From an uncultured Treponema sp. (GTDB lineage: Bacteria > Spirochaetota > Spirochaetia > Treponematales > Treponemataceae): 5,865 nucleotides of DNA. Both the position numbers and the translations under genes were made by a program. The notes under the pieces are model-generated. The model saw nothing but the letters and a program-made list of their open reading frames with translations, made no database searches and was not told the origin of the DNA. Location: assembly GCA_905372205.1 (NCBI GenBank), contig CAJPOH010000071.1:1-5865 (forward strand). Reading direction: 5' to 3'. Of the stretch, positions 1 through 5,410 are shown in pieces; positions within the stretch are counted from its first letter, which is position 1; each line of letters starts with the position of its first letter.

Positions 1-148
1 ATTATAGCAAGACAATAAATAGATAGGGGTTGAATGGTTACTAACTTTGAAGTTTAATTACAAGTTATCAAGACAAAGCTCCTTGATTTTATGATGTAAA
101 GACCCTATATATACAATAACTACATATATCAATTTTTAGAAGTTTATT

Positions 149-184
149 TATAGGATGCTTTTGAAAGTATTAAAGCATCCTATA
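149..184 (-). terminator. perfect 13-bp inverted repeat directly after the zinc-ribbon stop codon
   Basis: Arms at 149-161 and 172-184 are exact reverse complements (core AGGATGCTTT / AAAGCATCCT) around a 10-nt loop. The right arm abuts the TGA stop (185-187) of the zinc-ribbon gene. On the minus strand the stem is followed by an A-rich stretch and not a clean T run. It is therefore either a non-canonical terminator or a 3'-end stabilising hairpin. The position argues for a transcript-end function. Confidence 0.5.
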
Positions 185-418
185 TCACTGCAAAGTATGA
201 TTATTTGAGGGACTAGACTTACAATTAGGACCATATTTAGTCCATATTTTCATATTAGAACTAGGTTTACATTCATGTCCGCAATAAACGCAATGCACTC
301 CATCAGAAACAAGGACATGTTTTTTAGTAGGGCTTTGCTTACATTGAACACCATATTTAGTCCACAAATTTAGGCTGGAATTAGCATTACATTCTTGTCC
401 ACAATATCGACAAACCAT
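185..418 (-). CDS. tandem zinc-ribbon-like mini-protein (two Cys3His repeats)
   Basis: The 77-residue protein is made of two copies of a 32-residue unit with a 40-residue period (residues 3-34 and 43-74, 17 of 32 positions identical by my count). Each unit reads C-x2-C-G-x-E-C, then W-T-K-Y-G-x2-C-K-x-S-P-x3-H. This gives potential metal ligands C3, C6, C10, C26, H34 and C43, C46, C50, C66, H74. The spacing suggests a zinc-binding knuckle or ribbon; metal binding is inferred. There is no signal peptide or membrane segment. The start is supported by GGAG about 8 nt upstream of the ATG. It lies 32 nt behind the LRAT-like gene and is probably the last gene of that two-gene unit. A role in binding nucleic acid or protein is plausible, but I cannot assign one. 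Confidence 0.8.
   Translation of the reverse strand: MVCRYCGQECNANSSLNLWTKYGVQCKQSPTKKHVLVSDGVHCVYCGHECKPSSNMKIWTKYGPNCKSSPSNNHTLQ
197..412 (-). repeat. two-copy 120-bp internal tandem repeat encoding the Cys/His unit
   Basis: The two Cys/His units (about 197-292 and 317-412) are offset by exactly 120 bp. The 14-mer ccatatttagtcca occurs at 231-244 and 351-364, and the C-G-x-E-C coding part is also nearly the same in both. Conservation is strongest over the Cys, W-T-K-Y-G and K-x-S-P-x3-H codons and weaker between them. This points to an in-gene duplication kept under protein-level selection rather than a recent slippage event. Confidence 0.75.
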
Positions 419-450
419 TATTACACTCCTATAAATTGTTATGGCATGTC

Positions 451-921
451 CTATTCATCTTCAATGATTTTTTTAATCACAGTGTATGCTAAAGCACCAA
501 TTGATAAGACTACAGCAGTTCTTATGACTTTATTCACTTGATCAGAATCAGAAATACCTGTCTTGCACCACACAGCAAAATGTTCACAATTATTAAAAAT
601 GAGATTATAGTTTTTTTCTCCCAGCCTTGAATATGCACGTTTTAAGGTTTCTTCGCCCGAATAGAGAGTGTATTTTTTTTCATCCAATTGGCAAACTTTA
701 ACCTCAAAACCACTTGCAAAATCATCAAGCGAAGCTTCTTGAATTTTTATGTCAGTTCCAAAGTTTCCATTCTTATCTGAATAATGAACTACAACACCAT
801 TACCAGCATAAATTCCATAATGCTTATATAAGCCCTTATCCACAAAAATAATATCGCCTTTTTGAAGAGAATCGCTTGTGCTAATTGCCGAAAGAGTATT
901 AGAAACTAGAGAATTTTCCAT
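451..921 (-). CDS. LRAT/PLAAT-like papain-fold enzyme with C-terminal hydrophobic helix
   Basis: The 156-residue protein carries the permuted NlpC/P60-type LRAT signature. K-G-D-I-I at 21-25 is followed by a first histidine in H-Y-G-I-Y-A-G (H34), a second in V-V-V-H-Y (H46), and the nucleophile in N-C-E-H-F-A (C112). The 12-residue His-His spacing and the N-C-E-H-F motif match animal H-REV107/PLAAT phospholipase-acyltransferases. Like those it ends in a hydrophobic helix (about 132-149) followed by charged residues, so C-terminal membrane anchoring is likely. Known family activities are phospholipase A1/2, acyl transfer and thioester or peptide hydrolysis; the substrate here is unknown. There is no signal peptide. 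The start has AAGGAG 9 nt upstream. It is first in a two-gene unit with the zinc-ribbon protein, with its own predicted promoter at 984-1012. All catalytic residues are present. Confidence 0.85.
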   Translation of the reverse strand: MENSLVSNTLSAISTSDSLQKGDIIFVDKGLYKHYGIYAGNGVVVHYSDKNGNFGTDIKIQEASLDDFASGFEVKVCQLDEKKYTLYSGEETLKRAYSRLGEKNYNLIFNNCEHFAVWCKTGISDSDQVNKVIRTAVVLSIGALAYTVIKKIIEDE

Positions 922-972
922 TTTTACTTCTCCTTAATTTTAACAATTCCATTTTTTTAAAGAAAGTAGTTT

Positions 973-985
973 ATAGCTTTGCTAT
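973..985. promoter_or_regulatory. short palindrome overlapping the -10 and start region (possible operator)
   Basis: The sequence ATAGC-TTT-GCTAT is a perfect 5-bp dyad with a 3-nt centre. It overlaps the end of the predicted -10 and covers the predicted transcription start of the LRAT-like gene. That is where a repressor would bind, but a 5-bp dyad can occur by chance in AT-rich DNA and no regulator gene is seen in the window. Confidence 0.25.
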
Positions 986-1012
986 TTTAACAAATAAAAG
1001 ACAAACCTGCAA
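984..1012 (-). promoter_or_regulatory. predicted sigma70-type promoter of the LRAT-zinc-ribbon unit
   Basis: On the minus strand TTGCAG (1012-1007) and TAAAAT (989-984) are separated by exactly 17 nt. A TG one base before the -10 gives an extended -10 form (TGTTAAAAT). Transcription would start near 977, leaving a leader of about 55 nt that contains the SD of the LRAT-like gene. The promoter sits just downstream of the terminator-like hairpin of the preceding operon, as expected for a separate unit. This is a match by eye only. Confidence 0.5.
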
Positions 1013-1016
1013 ACCC

Positions 1017-1046
1017 AAAAAAATGCTAGATTTTGAGAAAAAATCT
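1017..1046 (-). terminator. weak intrinsic terminator after the TerB gene
   Basis: On the minus strand a 7-bp AT-rich stem (arms at 1040-1046 and 1028-1034, 5-nt loop) is followed after 4 nt by seven Ts (1023-1017). It begins about 20 nt after the stop of the TerB-domain gene. The stem has only one G-C pair, so read-through into the LRAT-like gene is likely to be partial. Confidence 0.45.
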
Positions 1047-1065
1047 TTTATAAGCTTTCACTAAA

Positions 1066-1470
1066 CTATTCAAATATTAGTTGATTTAATGAAGCATATA
1101 TGTCTATTATCTTTTTCAACTGTTCTAAAACCTTTTCTTTAAATTCTATAGACAAATTAAAACGCTTAACAAGGCTATTAATAAGCTCTTGTTCGGATGT
1201 TTTGAATTCTCGATCGGATAAAGCCAAGCCCATAATCTCAAAAAAGATAATTTTTAAGTCTGTAGATGTGCTTGTTTCAATAATTTTTGAAATAATATCT
1301 TCAAGGCTCTTTTCTGTGGAATATCGCACAGTATCCAGCTTCATCTCAACACAATAATCTTGAATATAATGCTTTTCTTCTTCAGCAAATACGCCATCAA
1401 CTTTGGACATATGAATACATAAATCCAAAAAAAGTTCTTTTTGTTCTCCTGAAAGTCTATTTAAATACAT
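1066..1470 (-). CDS. TerB-domain protein
   Basis: This is a 134-residue, all-helical, soluble protein. It shows the paired acidic motifs of the TerB/DjlA-N fold: S-K-V-D-G-V-F followed by E-E-E (residues 22-32) in the first half, and L-S-D-R-E-F with S-E-Q-E (84-95) in the second. The domain fills the whole chain. TerB domains are known from tellurite-resistance and related stress or phage-resistance clusters, where they are thought to bind metal and to link membrane-associated complexes. The name should not be read as tellurite resistance here. It is the last gene of the AAA+ operon, 46 nt after its neighbour, with a GGAGAGAGGG SD about 8 nt before the ATG. It lacks the C-terminal module of the three preceding proteins. 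It is probably an accessory scaffold or sensor in the same complex (inference). Confidence 0.75.
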   Translation of the reverse strand: MYLNRLSGEQKELFLDLCIHMSKVDGVFAEEEKHYIQDYCVEMKLDTVRYSTEKSLEDIISKIIETSTSTDLKIIFFEIMGLALSDREFKTSEQELINSLVKRFNLSIEFKEKVLEQLKKIIDIYASLNQLIFE

Positions 1471-1516
1471 AATTTATCCCTCTCTCCATTAAATTATTTT
1501 ATAATTTTAGTTATTT

Positions 1517-1888
1517 TTATTGCAACACAATCATATCCTTATTGCCAAACATTTGTACTAAATCATCATTAAGTTTTTGATATTTATAGCCTTTATATTT
1601 ATCATAGACTATTTCATTTTTTTCTTTATCAAAACAAGATAACACAACTGTTTTTGCAGAATTGTCTTTAATAGCAACTGCAAGTAGATTCTTGTCTTCT
1701 TTTAACATTTTTAACACGTCAGGATTTTTGAAAAAGCTTACAACCAGCTCCAGTGTTAAAGTTTCAACAGTCTCATACTCAATAAAATCTTCTATCTTGG
1801 TCTTTTTTTTAAAAAGAAAGTAGGTGCCAACTCCTAAAGCTACACCTGCAATAATTCCTATGATAATTAATATATTTGTTAAAGCCAT
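1517..1888 (-). CDS. single-pass membrane protein with the shared C-terminal K-D-M-I-V-L module
   Basis: This 123-residue protein belongs to no family I recognise. Residues 4-26 form a strongly hydrophobic, Gly-containing transmembrane helix followed by K-K-K, which predicts a cytoplasmic C-terminal part. A short linker leads to the module (about 57-123): D-K-N-L-L-A-V-A-I-K (65-74), V-V-L-S-C-F-D-K-E-K-N-E-I-V (81-94), and the exact C-terminus N-K-D-M-I-V-L-Q (116-123). The same module ends the two proteins encoded just upstream; over 30 nt of the L-L-A-V-A-I-K region the DNA is about 80% identical to the neighbour. The start has AAGGAGA about 6 nt upstream, and the gene follows the previous stop by 19 nt. 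It probably presents the module at the inner membrane. Confidence 0.75.
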   Translation of the reverse strand: MALTNILIIIGIIAGVALGVGTYFLFKKKTKIEDFIEYETVETLTLELVVSFFKNPDVLKMLKEDKNLLAVAIKDNSAKTVVLSCFDKEKNEIVYDKYKGYKYQKLNDDLVQMFGNKDMIVLQ

Positions 1889-1907
1889 ATTTTTCTCCTT
1901 ACAAATG

Positions 1908-2255
1908 CTATGTCAACACAATCATATCTTTACCTGCAAATGCTTTTTTTGTCTCTTCATCAAGAGATTCCGCAGTGATTCCTTGAGCATTTTCCTCATA
2001 ATCAACAATTTCATTCGTTTCTTTATCAAAAAGACAATTAACAACATTACAATTTCCATTTTCTAAATTTTCTTTTATGGCAACAGCAAGTAAATCCTTA
2101 TTGGCTTTAAGTTTTTCTAATCTATTACGATCTTTGAAGAAAGATACAATGTTATTAAAAAACTTCAAAACTTTAATAGCTATTTTCTTTATGTAATCCC
2201 AAATGGCTCTTGCCATATCTACAATACCATCAATTACATCACCAATAAATCCCAT
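1908..2255 (-). CDS. amphipathic-helix protein with the shared C-terminal K-D-M-I-V-L module
   Basis: This 115-residue protein belongs to no family I recognise. The N-terminal 41 residues (M-G-F-I-G-D-V-I... to ...S-F-F-K) are helix-prone and rich in Ile, Val, Phe and Trp, with lysines at intervals from residue 23. That resembles a cationic amphipathic or in-plane membrane helix more than a clean transmembrane segment. The rest (43-115) is the module shared with its neighbours: N-K-D-L-L-A-V-A-I-K (52-61), C-L-F-D-K-E-T-N-E-I-V-D (74-85), A-E-S-L-D (95-99) and terminal G-K-D-M-I-V-L-T (108-115). The start is fixed by a GGAGG SD just after the stop of the previous gene, which is 10 nt away. 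It is a paralogue of both flanking genes with a different N-terminal targeting segment. Confidence 0.75.
   Translation of the reverse strand: MGFIGDVIDGIVDMARAIWDYIKKIAIKVLKFFNNIVSFFKDRNRLEKLKANKDLLAVAIKENLENGNCNVVNCLFDKETNEIVDYEENAQGITAESLDEETKKAFAGKDMIVLT
2040..2078 (-). repeat. partner copy of the 39-bp module repeat
   Basis: This is the matching stretch inside the gene of the 115-residue protein, within its complete C-terminal module. A second patch of DNA similarity links the same gene to the 123-residue gene: the 15-mer caacacaatcatatc is identical at 1914-1928 and 1523-1537, coding the terminal D-M-I-V-L residues. Confidence 0.6.
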
Positions 2256-2265
2256 ATTAACCTCC

Positions 2266-2766
2266 TTATTTTAGCACTAGCATATCTTTTTCTTGGAGCT
2301 GTGCTTTTAAGCTATCGTCCAAAGCCTTTGCATAAAAGATTTTATGTTTTTCTGAACCATCAAGTATTGGCACTTGTTTTTTATCTAAAAAAACTAAGTG
2401 ATATTCATTTTCTTTTTTTAGCTTTATAAGACACGCTGCAGAATGCTTTTGAGGATTAAAATTTGCTTTTGCAAAACGAACAACATCTTCAAACTTCAAA
2501 AGTGGTGTTTCTTCTTCTTCAACATTCCATGCCATTCTAAAGATAGCACTCATTCCACCCATTTCTTCTATAATTTTTAATCGTTTAGAAGCTCCTTCCT
2601 TAAAAGTATTAAAAAAGCTATCTATGCACTTCTTAAAATTTTCTATAAAATCGTAAGAACTTGTATTGTTTCCTTTTTTACGTGCAGTCTCCCCAATACT
2701 TTCTTTTGCTATTTCTGCTACTTTTTCTTTTAGTTTTTCTACGTCTTCAAACATATCATCTAACAT
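2266..2766 (-). CDS. helical protein with the divergent shared C-terminal module
   Basis: This 166-residue protein belongs to no recognised family. Residues 1-30 are a charged, coiled-coil-like helix. Residues 38-80 are further helical segments including F-F-N-T-F and a Gly-Met patch (70-73), and an acidic stretch (82-86) follows. The C-terminal part (about 108-166) aligns with the module of the next two proteins: A-C-L-I-K (111-115), L-V-F-L-D-K-K (124-130), A-K-A-L-D (146-150) and the terminal E-K-D-M-L-V-L-K (159-166). It has no transmembrane helix. It starts 2 nt after the AAA+ stop codon, and its AAGGAGG SD lies inside the last codons of the AAA+ gene, so the two are translationally coupled. 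It is probably a direct partner or substrate of that ATPase (inference). Confidence 0.75.
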   Translation of the reverse strand: MLDDMFEDVEKLKEKVAEIAKESIGETARKKGNNTSSYDFIENFKKCIDSFFNTFKEGASKRLKIIEEMGGMSAIFRMAWNVEEEETPLLKFEDVVRFAKANFNPQKHSAACLIKLKKENEYHLVFLDKKQVPILDGSEKHKIFYAKALDDSLKAQLQEKDMLVLK

Positions 2767-2768
2767 TT

Positions 2769-3761
2769 TTATTCTTCCTCCTTAGTTTGTGTTGTTTTTT
2801 CAATAACATTAAAGTTTTTGTTTTCTATATTTTCTTTAATGCTATTGGTTAGCTTTTGTTTTTTCTCTTCACGAAGTATCCTTTCTTCATCACGTTTAAG
2901 TTTATCTTGAGTGAACATGTCAATAAATATTTCGCTTTTTATTTTTTGTTCTTGCGAAGTGGCTGCTTTAATTAAAGAATTTAAAACAAGATTTTTAATT
3001 TCACGTGGTGCAAGACCATCAGATAAGTCTCCCAAATTACTCCAAAACTCACTATCTTTTGAAGGACGTTCAAATGGAGCTTTTGCAGGAATAAAACTAT
3101 CAATTATTTTTATACGCAAGTCTTTATCGGGCAAGCTAAACTGAATATGCTTTAAAATCCTACTTTCAAAAGCTTGATCATAATTCACTTTTAAGTTGGT
3201 AGCAAAAATTGTAATCAAATCATAAGTTTCCAGCAAAATAAGCATTTGACTCCTTAAAGAGTTAATTGCCTGATCTGAGCTAGAACTCACATTTGTGATC
3301 CTTTTGCCTAAAAATGAATCTGCTTCATCAAAAAACAAAACAGAATTTGTTTCCTTAGCCTTCTTAAAAGCTGCAACCAGATTTTTAGGAGCATCTCCTA
3401 CAAACTTAGATTCTATATCAGAATAATTTAGTAGCAAAAAAGGCAAACCCAGTTCTTTCACTATTGCATGAGCTGCCATAGTTTTGCCTGTTCCAGGTGG
3501 ACCATAAAAATTGACCACAGAGCGAGCGATAGGGTCAACATCCGAAAAGCCCCAGTCTTTATAGATTAGGTCTTTTTTGCGAATTAAGGTGATAATATCG
3601 CTTAATTCATCTTGTGTTTCTTTTGCTAAAACTAATTGAGACATAGAATAGCGAGGTGTTACAGGCTCCACATTCAAAGCAATTTTGTCTTGTTCTAAAC
3701 ATGATTTTTTTTCTTCATCACATTTAGATGGCATTATAGAATTAGCATTTATTTTTAACAT
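2769..3761 (-). CDS. classical-clade AAA+ ATPase with a truncated partner module at its C-terminus
   Basis: This 330-residue protein has one AAA+ domain (about 40-270). Walker A is G-P-P-G-T-G-K-T (87-94), pore loop 1 is K-F-V-G (119-122), Walker B is V-L-F-F-D-E (141-146), sensor 1 is N189 in F-A-T-N, and the arginine finger is R201 in E-S-R. A helical lid follows, with A-P-R-E-I (251-255). The aromatic-hydrophobic-Gly pore loop predicts that it threads protein substrates. No protease or other catalytic domain is attached, so remodelling or unfolding is the likely job. The short N-terminus (1-40) has no membrane segment. The tail (290-330) is charged and includes I-K-E-N-I-E-N-K-N-F-N-V-I (308-320), a copy of the start of the module carried by the next genes. 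The ATG has no SD; it may be read from a near-leaderless mRNA or coupled to the upstream gene, 19 nt away. M10 is an alternative start, also without an SD. Confidence 0.88.
   Translation of the reverse strand: MLKINANSIMPSKCDEEKKSCLEQDKIALNVEPVTPRYSMSQLVLAKETQDELSDIITLIRKKDLIYKDWGFSDVDPIARSVVNFYGPPGTGKTMAAHAIVKELGLPFLLLNYSDIESKFVGDAPKNLVAAFKKAKETNSVLFFDEADSFLGKRITNVSSSSDQAINSLRSQMLILLETYDLITIFATNLKVNYDQAFESRILKHIQFSLPDKDLRIKIIDSFIPAKAPFERPSKDSEFWSNLGDLSDGLAPREIKNLVLNSLIKAATSQEQKIKSEIFIDMFTQDKLKRDEERILREEKKQKLTNSIKENIENKNFNVIEKTTQTKEEE
2802..2840 (-). repeat. 39-bp copy of the partner-module coding sequence in the AAA+ 3' end
   Basis: The segment coding I-K-E-N-I-E-N-K-N-F-N-V-I of the AAA+ protein matches the segment 2040-2078 coding I-K-E-N-L-E-N-G-N-C-N-V-V of the 115-residue protein. 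By my count 31 of 39 bases are identical without gaps. The similarity ends shortly before the AAA+ stop, where the SD of the next gene begins. This suggests a past duplication or recombination that left a partial module on the ATPase. Confidence 0.6.
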
Positions 3762-3768
3762 AGCAAAA

Positions 3769-3797
3769 AAAATATGTTTTTTATCTCACCTTTTCAA
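3769..3797 (-). promoter_or_regulatory. possible promoter of the AAA+ operon (near-leaderless)
   Basis: TTGAAA (3797-3792) and TATTTT (3774-3769) are separated by 17 nt on the minus strand. The -35 overlaps the end of the DUF1703 coding region. A start 5-9 nt after the -10 would fall at about 3764-3760, essentially on the AAA+ ATG (3761). That would explain why no SD precedes it. The -10 is only four of six to consensus and merges with an eight-T run, so this is tentative. Confidence 0.35.
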
Positions 3798-5376
3798 TCT
3801 GCCACTTACCCAATGTACGTTTATTTCGACTAATGCTAGCTCCTATAAGAAAGATACTTTTATTGCTTGCCTTATGCTTATCTGCATAGCCTGATTCTTT
3901 AATCTGAGATATTGCATCTTGAGGCTTGCCACCCACTTTGAACTCAAAGATATAAATACTGTCCGCTGTTTCAACTTCCACATCGGAGCGTCCTACAGAG
4001 CTATGTACTTCTGTCCTAACATACTGCCCCATAAGAAGAAATATGAGATATATAGCTGTTTGGTAATTATGTTCTCGCAAAAAGAGCTTATCTTCAGGTA
4101 AGGAATCATAGGGTATGCTTGCCATTAATGCTTTTGTAAGTGTTAGCACTTGGTCTATATCTCCACTTTCCATCGCTTTTAAAAACTTATCTATCATAAA
4201 AGCACCAGAAATACTTCGACGTGTACTCGTATACACTTCCATCAAATGTTCAAGAAATGCATATTTTACCTCATCGTTTGGATAGCCTAAAACATACATA
4301 TCAAGTTTTTTGTTATAATCTTTTATTGTAAGATAACCTGATTGAAAAAGAAGAGGGGCTAAATTAGCATAGCTAAATCTATATGCGTCTATAGCTTCAG
4401 CACTAAGCTTTATATTTTCTTCTAGGTCAGGAAGTTCAAAAACCTTTTGCTCAAACAAGTGTATCATAAAAGTAGGAGTTCCACTTTCAAACCAATAATC
4501 TCCTAGTTTTTTTCTTTCAAAAGCAATGCACAAACTAAAAGGATTGTATATACGTTCCTCTTTTTCACTAAAGCGATAACCATCATATTTTGCTCGCAAA
4601 ACTTCTAGCATTTCTTCTTGAGGTTTTTCATATTTATTGGCTAGCACTTCAATTTCGTTTGAAAAATTATCTTTTAATTCTTCTTCTGTTATCCCACAAA
4701 GACTTGAATATTCTTCATCAAAACTAATATCAAAAAGATTGTTTAAATCTGAGAATATGCTCACCTTGCTAAACTTTGTAACCCCTGTAAGAAAGCTTAA
4801 ATGAATGTAGTCGTTTGAACTTTTTATCACACTGTAAAATGCCTTTAAGCTTGCTCTGTATTGCTCTTGTAATTCTTCGTTTTCTAGTGTTGCAATGAGA
4901 GGTTTGTCATATTCGTCAATTAAAATAACAACCTTTTGATTAAACTTTTTATGTAAAGATTGAATAATATTAAAAAAGGCAATATCGGGATTACTACAAC
5001 CTGTTTCAACATTATATGTACGTTCCCATATCTTTATATGATTATTTAAAATCTCATCAAGATCTCCTTCCTTACTGTATTTTTTAGCATTCAAGTCTAG
5101 CTTTAGCACGGGATATTTCTGCCATTCCTCACCTTTTTCTGCCTTAATTCTTTCAATAGCCAGCCCCTTAAAAAACTCTTTTTTTCCTTCAAAGTAGGTT
5201 TGTAACGTAGAAATAAATAAGCTTTTTCCAAAGCGACGAGGACGAGCAAGAAAATAAGCCCGCCCTAGTTTTTCTAACTTAGAGATAAACAGTGTTTTGT
5301 CCACATAAACATAATTTCCTTCTATCATTGTAGAAAAACTTTGAATGCCTATAGGCATGTTTCTAATTTCTTGCAT
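3781..5376 (-). CDS. AAA-ATPase-like / DUF1703 PD-(D/E)XK family protein
   Basis: The 531-residue protein is intact and of typical family length. The N-terminal AAA-ATPase-like domain starts with M-P-I-G-I-Q-S-F (7-14) and Y-V-Y-V-D-K-T (22-28). It has the family's variant P-loop R-P-R-R-F-G-K-S (45-52), Walker B I-L-I-D-E-Y-D (151-157) and F-L-T-G-V-T-K-F-S (195-203), then Y-D-G-Y-R-F (264-269). The C-terminal DUF1703 region has a PD-(D/E)XK nuclease-like core: G-R-S-D-V-E-V (462-468) with D465, and F-E-F-K (477-480) giving E478-x-K480. Family members are often multicopy in host-associated anaerobes; their role is unsettled, with mobile-element and defence links proposed. Nuclease activity is inferred only from the motif. 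The ATG has no SD and lies 5 nt after a perfect -10, so a leaderless mRNA is likely. M7 is an alternative start. The AAA+ gene follows after 19 nt. Confidence 0.92.
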   Translation of the reverse strand: MQEIRNMPIGIQSFSTMIEGNYVYVDKTLFISKLEKLGRAYFLARPRRFGKSLFISTLQTYFEGKKEFFKGLAIERIKAEKGEEWQKYPVLKLDLNAKKYSKEGDLDEILNNHIKIWERTYNVETGCSNPDIAFFNIIQSLHKKFNQKVVILIDEYDKPLIATLENEELQEQYRASLKAFYSVIKSSNDYIHLSFLTGVTKFSKVSIFSDLNNLFDISFDEEYSSLCGITEEELKDNFSNEIEVLANKYEKPQEEMLEVLRAKYDGYRFSEKEERIYNPFSLCIAFERKKLGDYWFESGTPTFMIHLFEQKVFELPDLEENIKLSAEAIDAYRFSYANLAPLLFQSGYLTIKDYNKKLDMYVLGYPNDEVKYAFLEHLMEVYTSTRRSISGAFMIDKFLKAMESGDIDQVLTLTKALMASIPYDSLPEDKLFLREHNYQTAIYLIFLLMGQYVRTEVHSSVGRSDVEVETADSIYIFEFKVGGKPQDAISQIKESGYADKHKASNKSIFLIGASISRNKRTLGKWQIEKVR

Positions 5377-5381
5377 ACAGT

Positions 5382-5410
5382 ATTATAACATTAAAAGAGA
5401 AAGGGGGCAA
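5382..5410 (-). promoter_or_regulatory. strong extended -10 promoter giving a leaderless DUF1703 mRNA
   Basis: On the minus strand TTGCCC (5410-5405), a 17-nt spacer and a perfect TATAAT (5387-5382) preceded by TG (TGTTATAAT) form a very good sigma70-type promoter. Only ACTGT separates the -10 from the ATG at 5376-5374. Transcription is expected at or next to the A of that ATG, so the message would have no 5' leader and no SD. Confidence 0.65.

Noticed and set aside
67..87. ATCAAG / CTTGAT hairpin followed by TTTT on the plus strand
   Set aside because: There are only six base pairs with a 9-nt loop, and no plus-strand gene is visible upstream. Too weak to call a terminator.
1100..1357. Plus-strand ORF of 85 codons opposite the TerB gene
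   Set aside because: It is fully antisense to a gene with clear TerB motifs; its composition is what the complementary strand would give.
2769..2840. Frameshift or broken gene at the AAA+ 3' end
   Set aside because: No continuation of the module is visible after the truncated segment; the next gene starts 2 nt after the stop with its own SD. The ATPase domain is complete, so the gene is not a pseudogene.
2661..2852. Leu/Phe-rich plus-strand ORF of 63 codons
   Set aside because: It is antisense to Lys/Glu-rich codons of the AAA+ and 166-residue genes, which always give Phe/Leu-rich shadows. No SD or homology pattern is visible.
3765..3780. A6-CATA-T8 stretch as a terminator after the DUF1703 gene
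   Set aside because: The potential stem is A-T only and unstable. The T run is better placed as part of the promoter-like sequence of the AAA+ gene.
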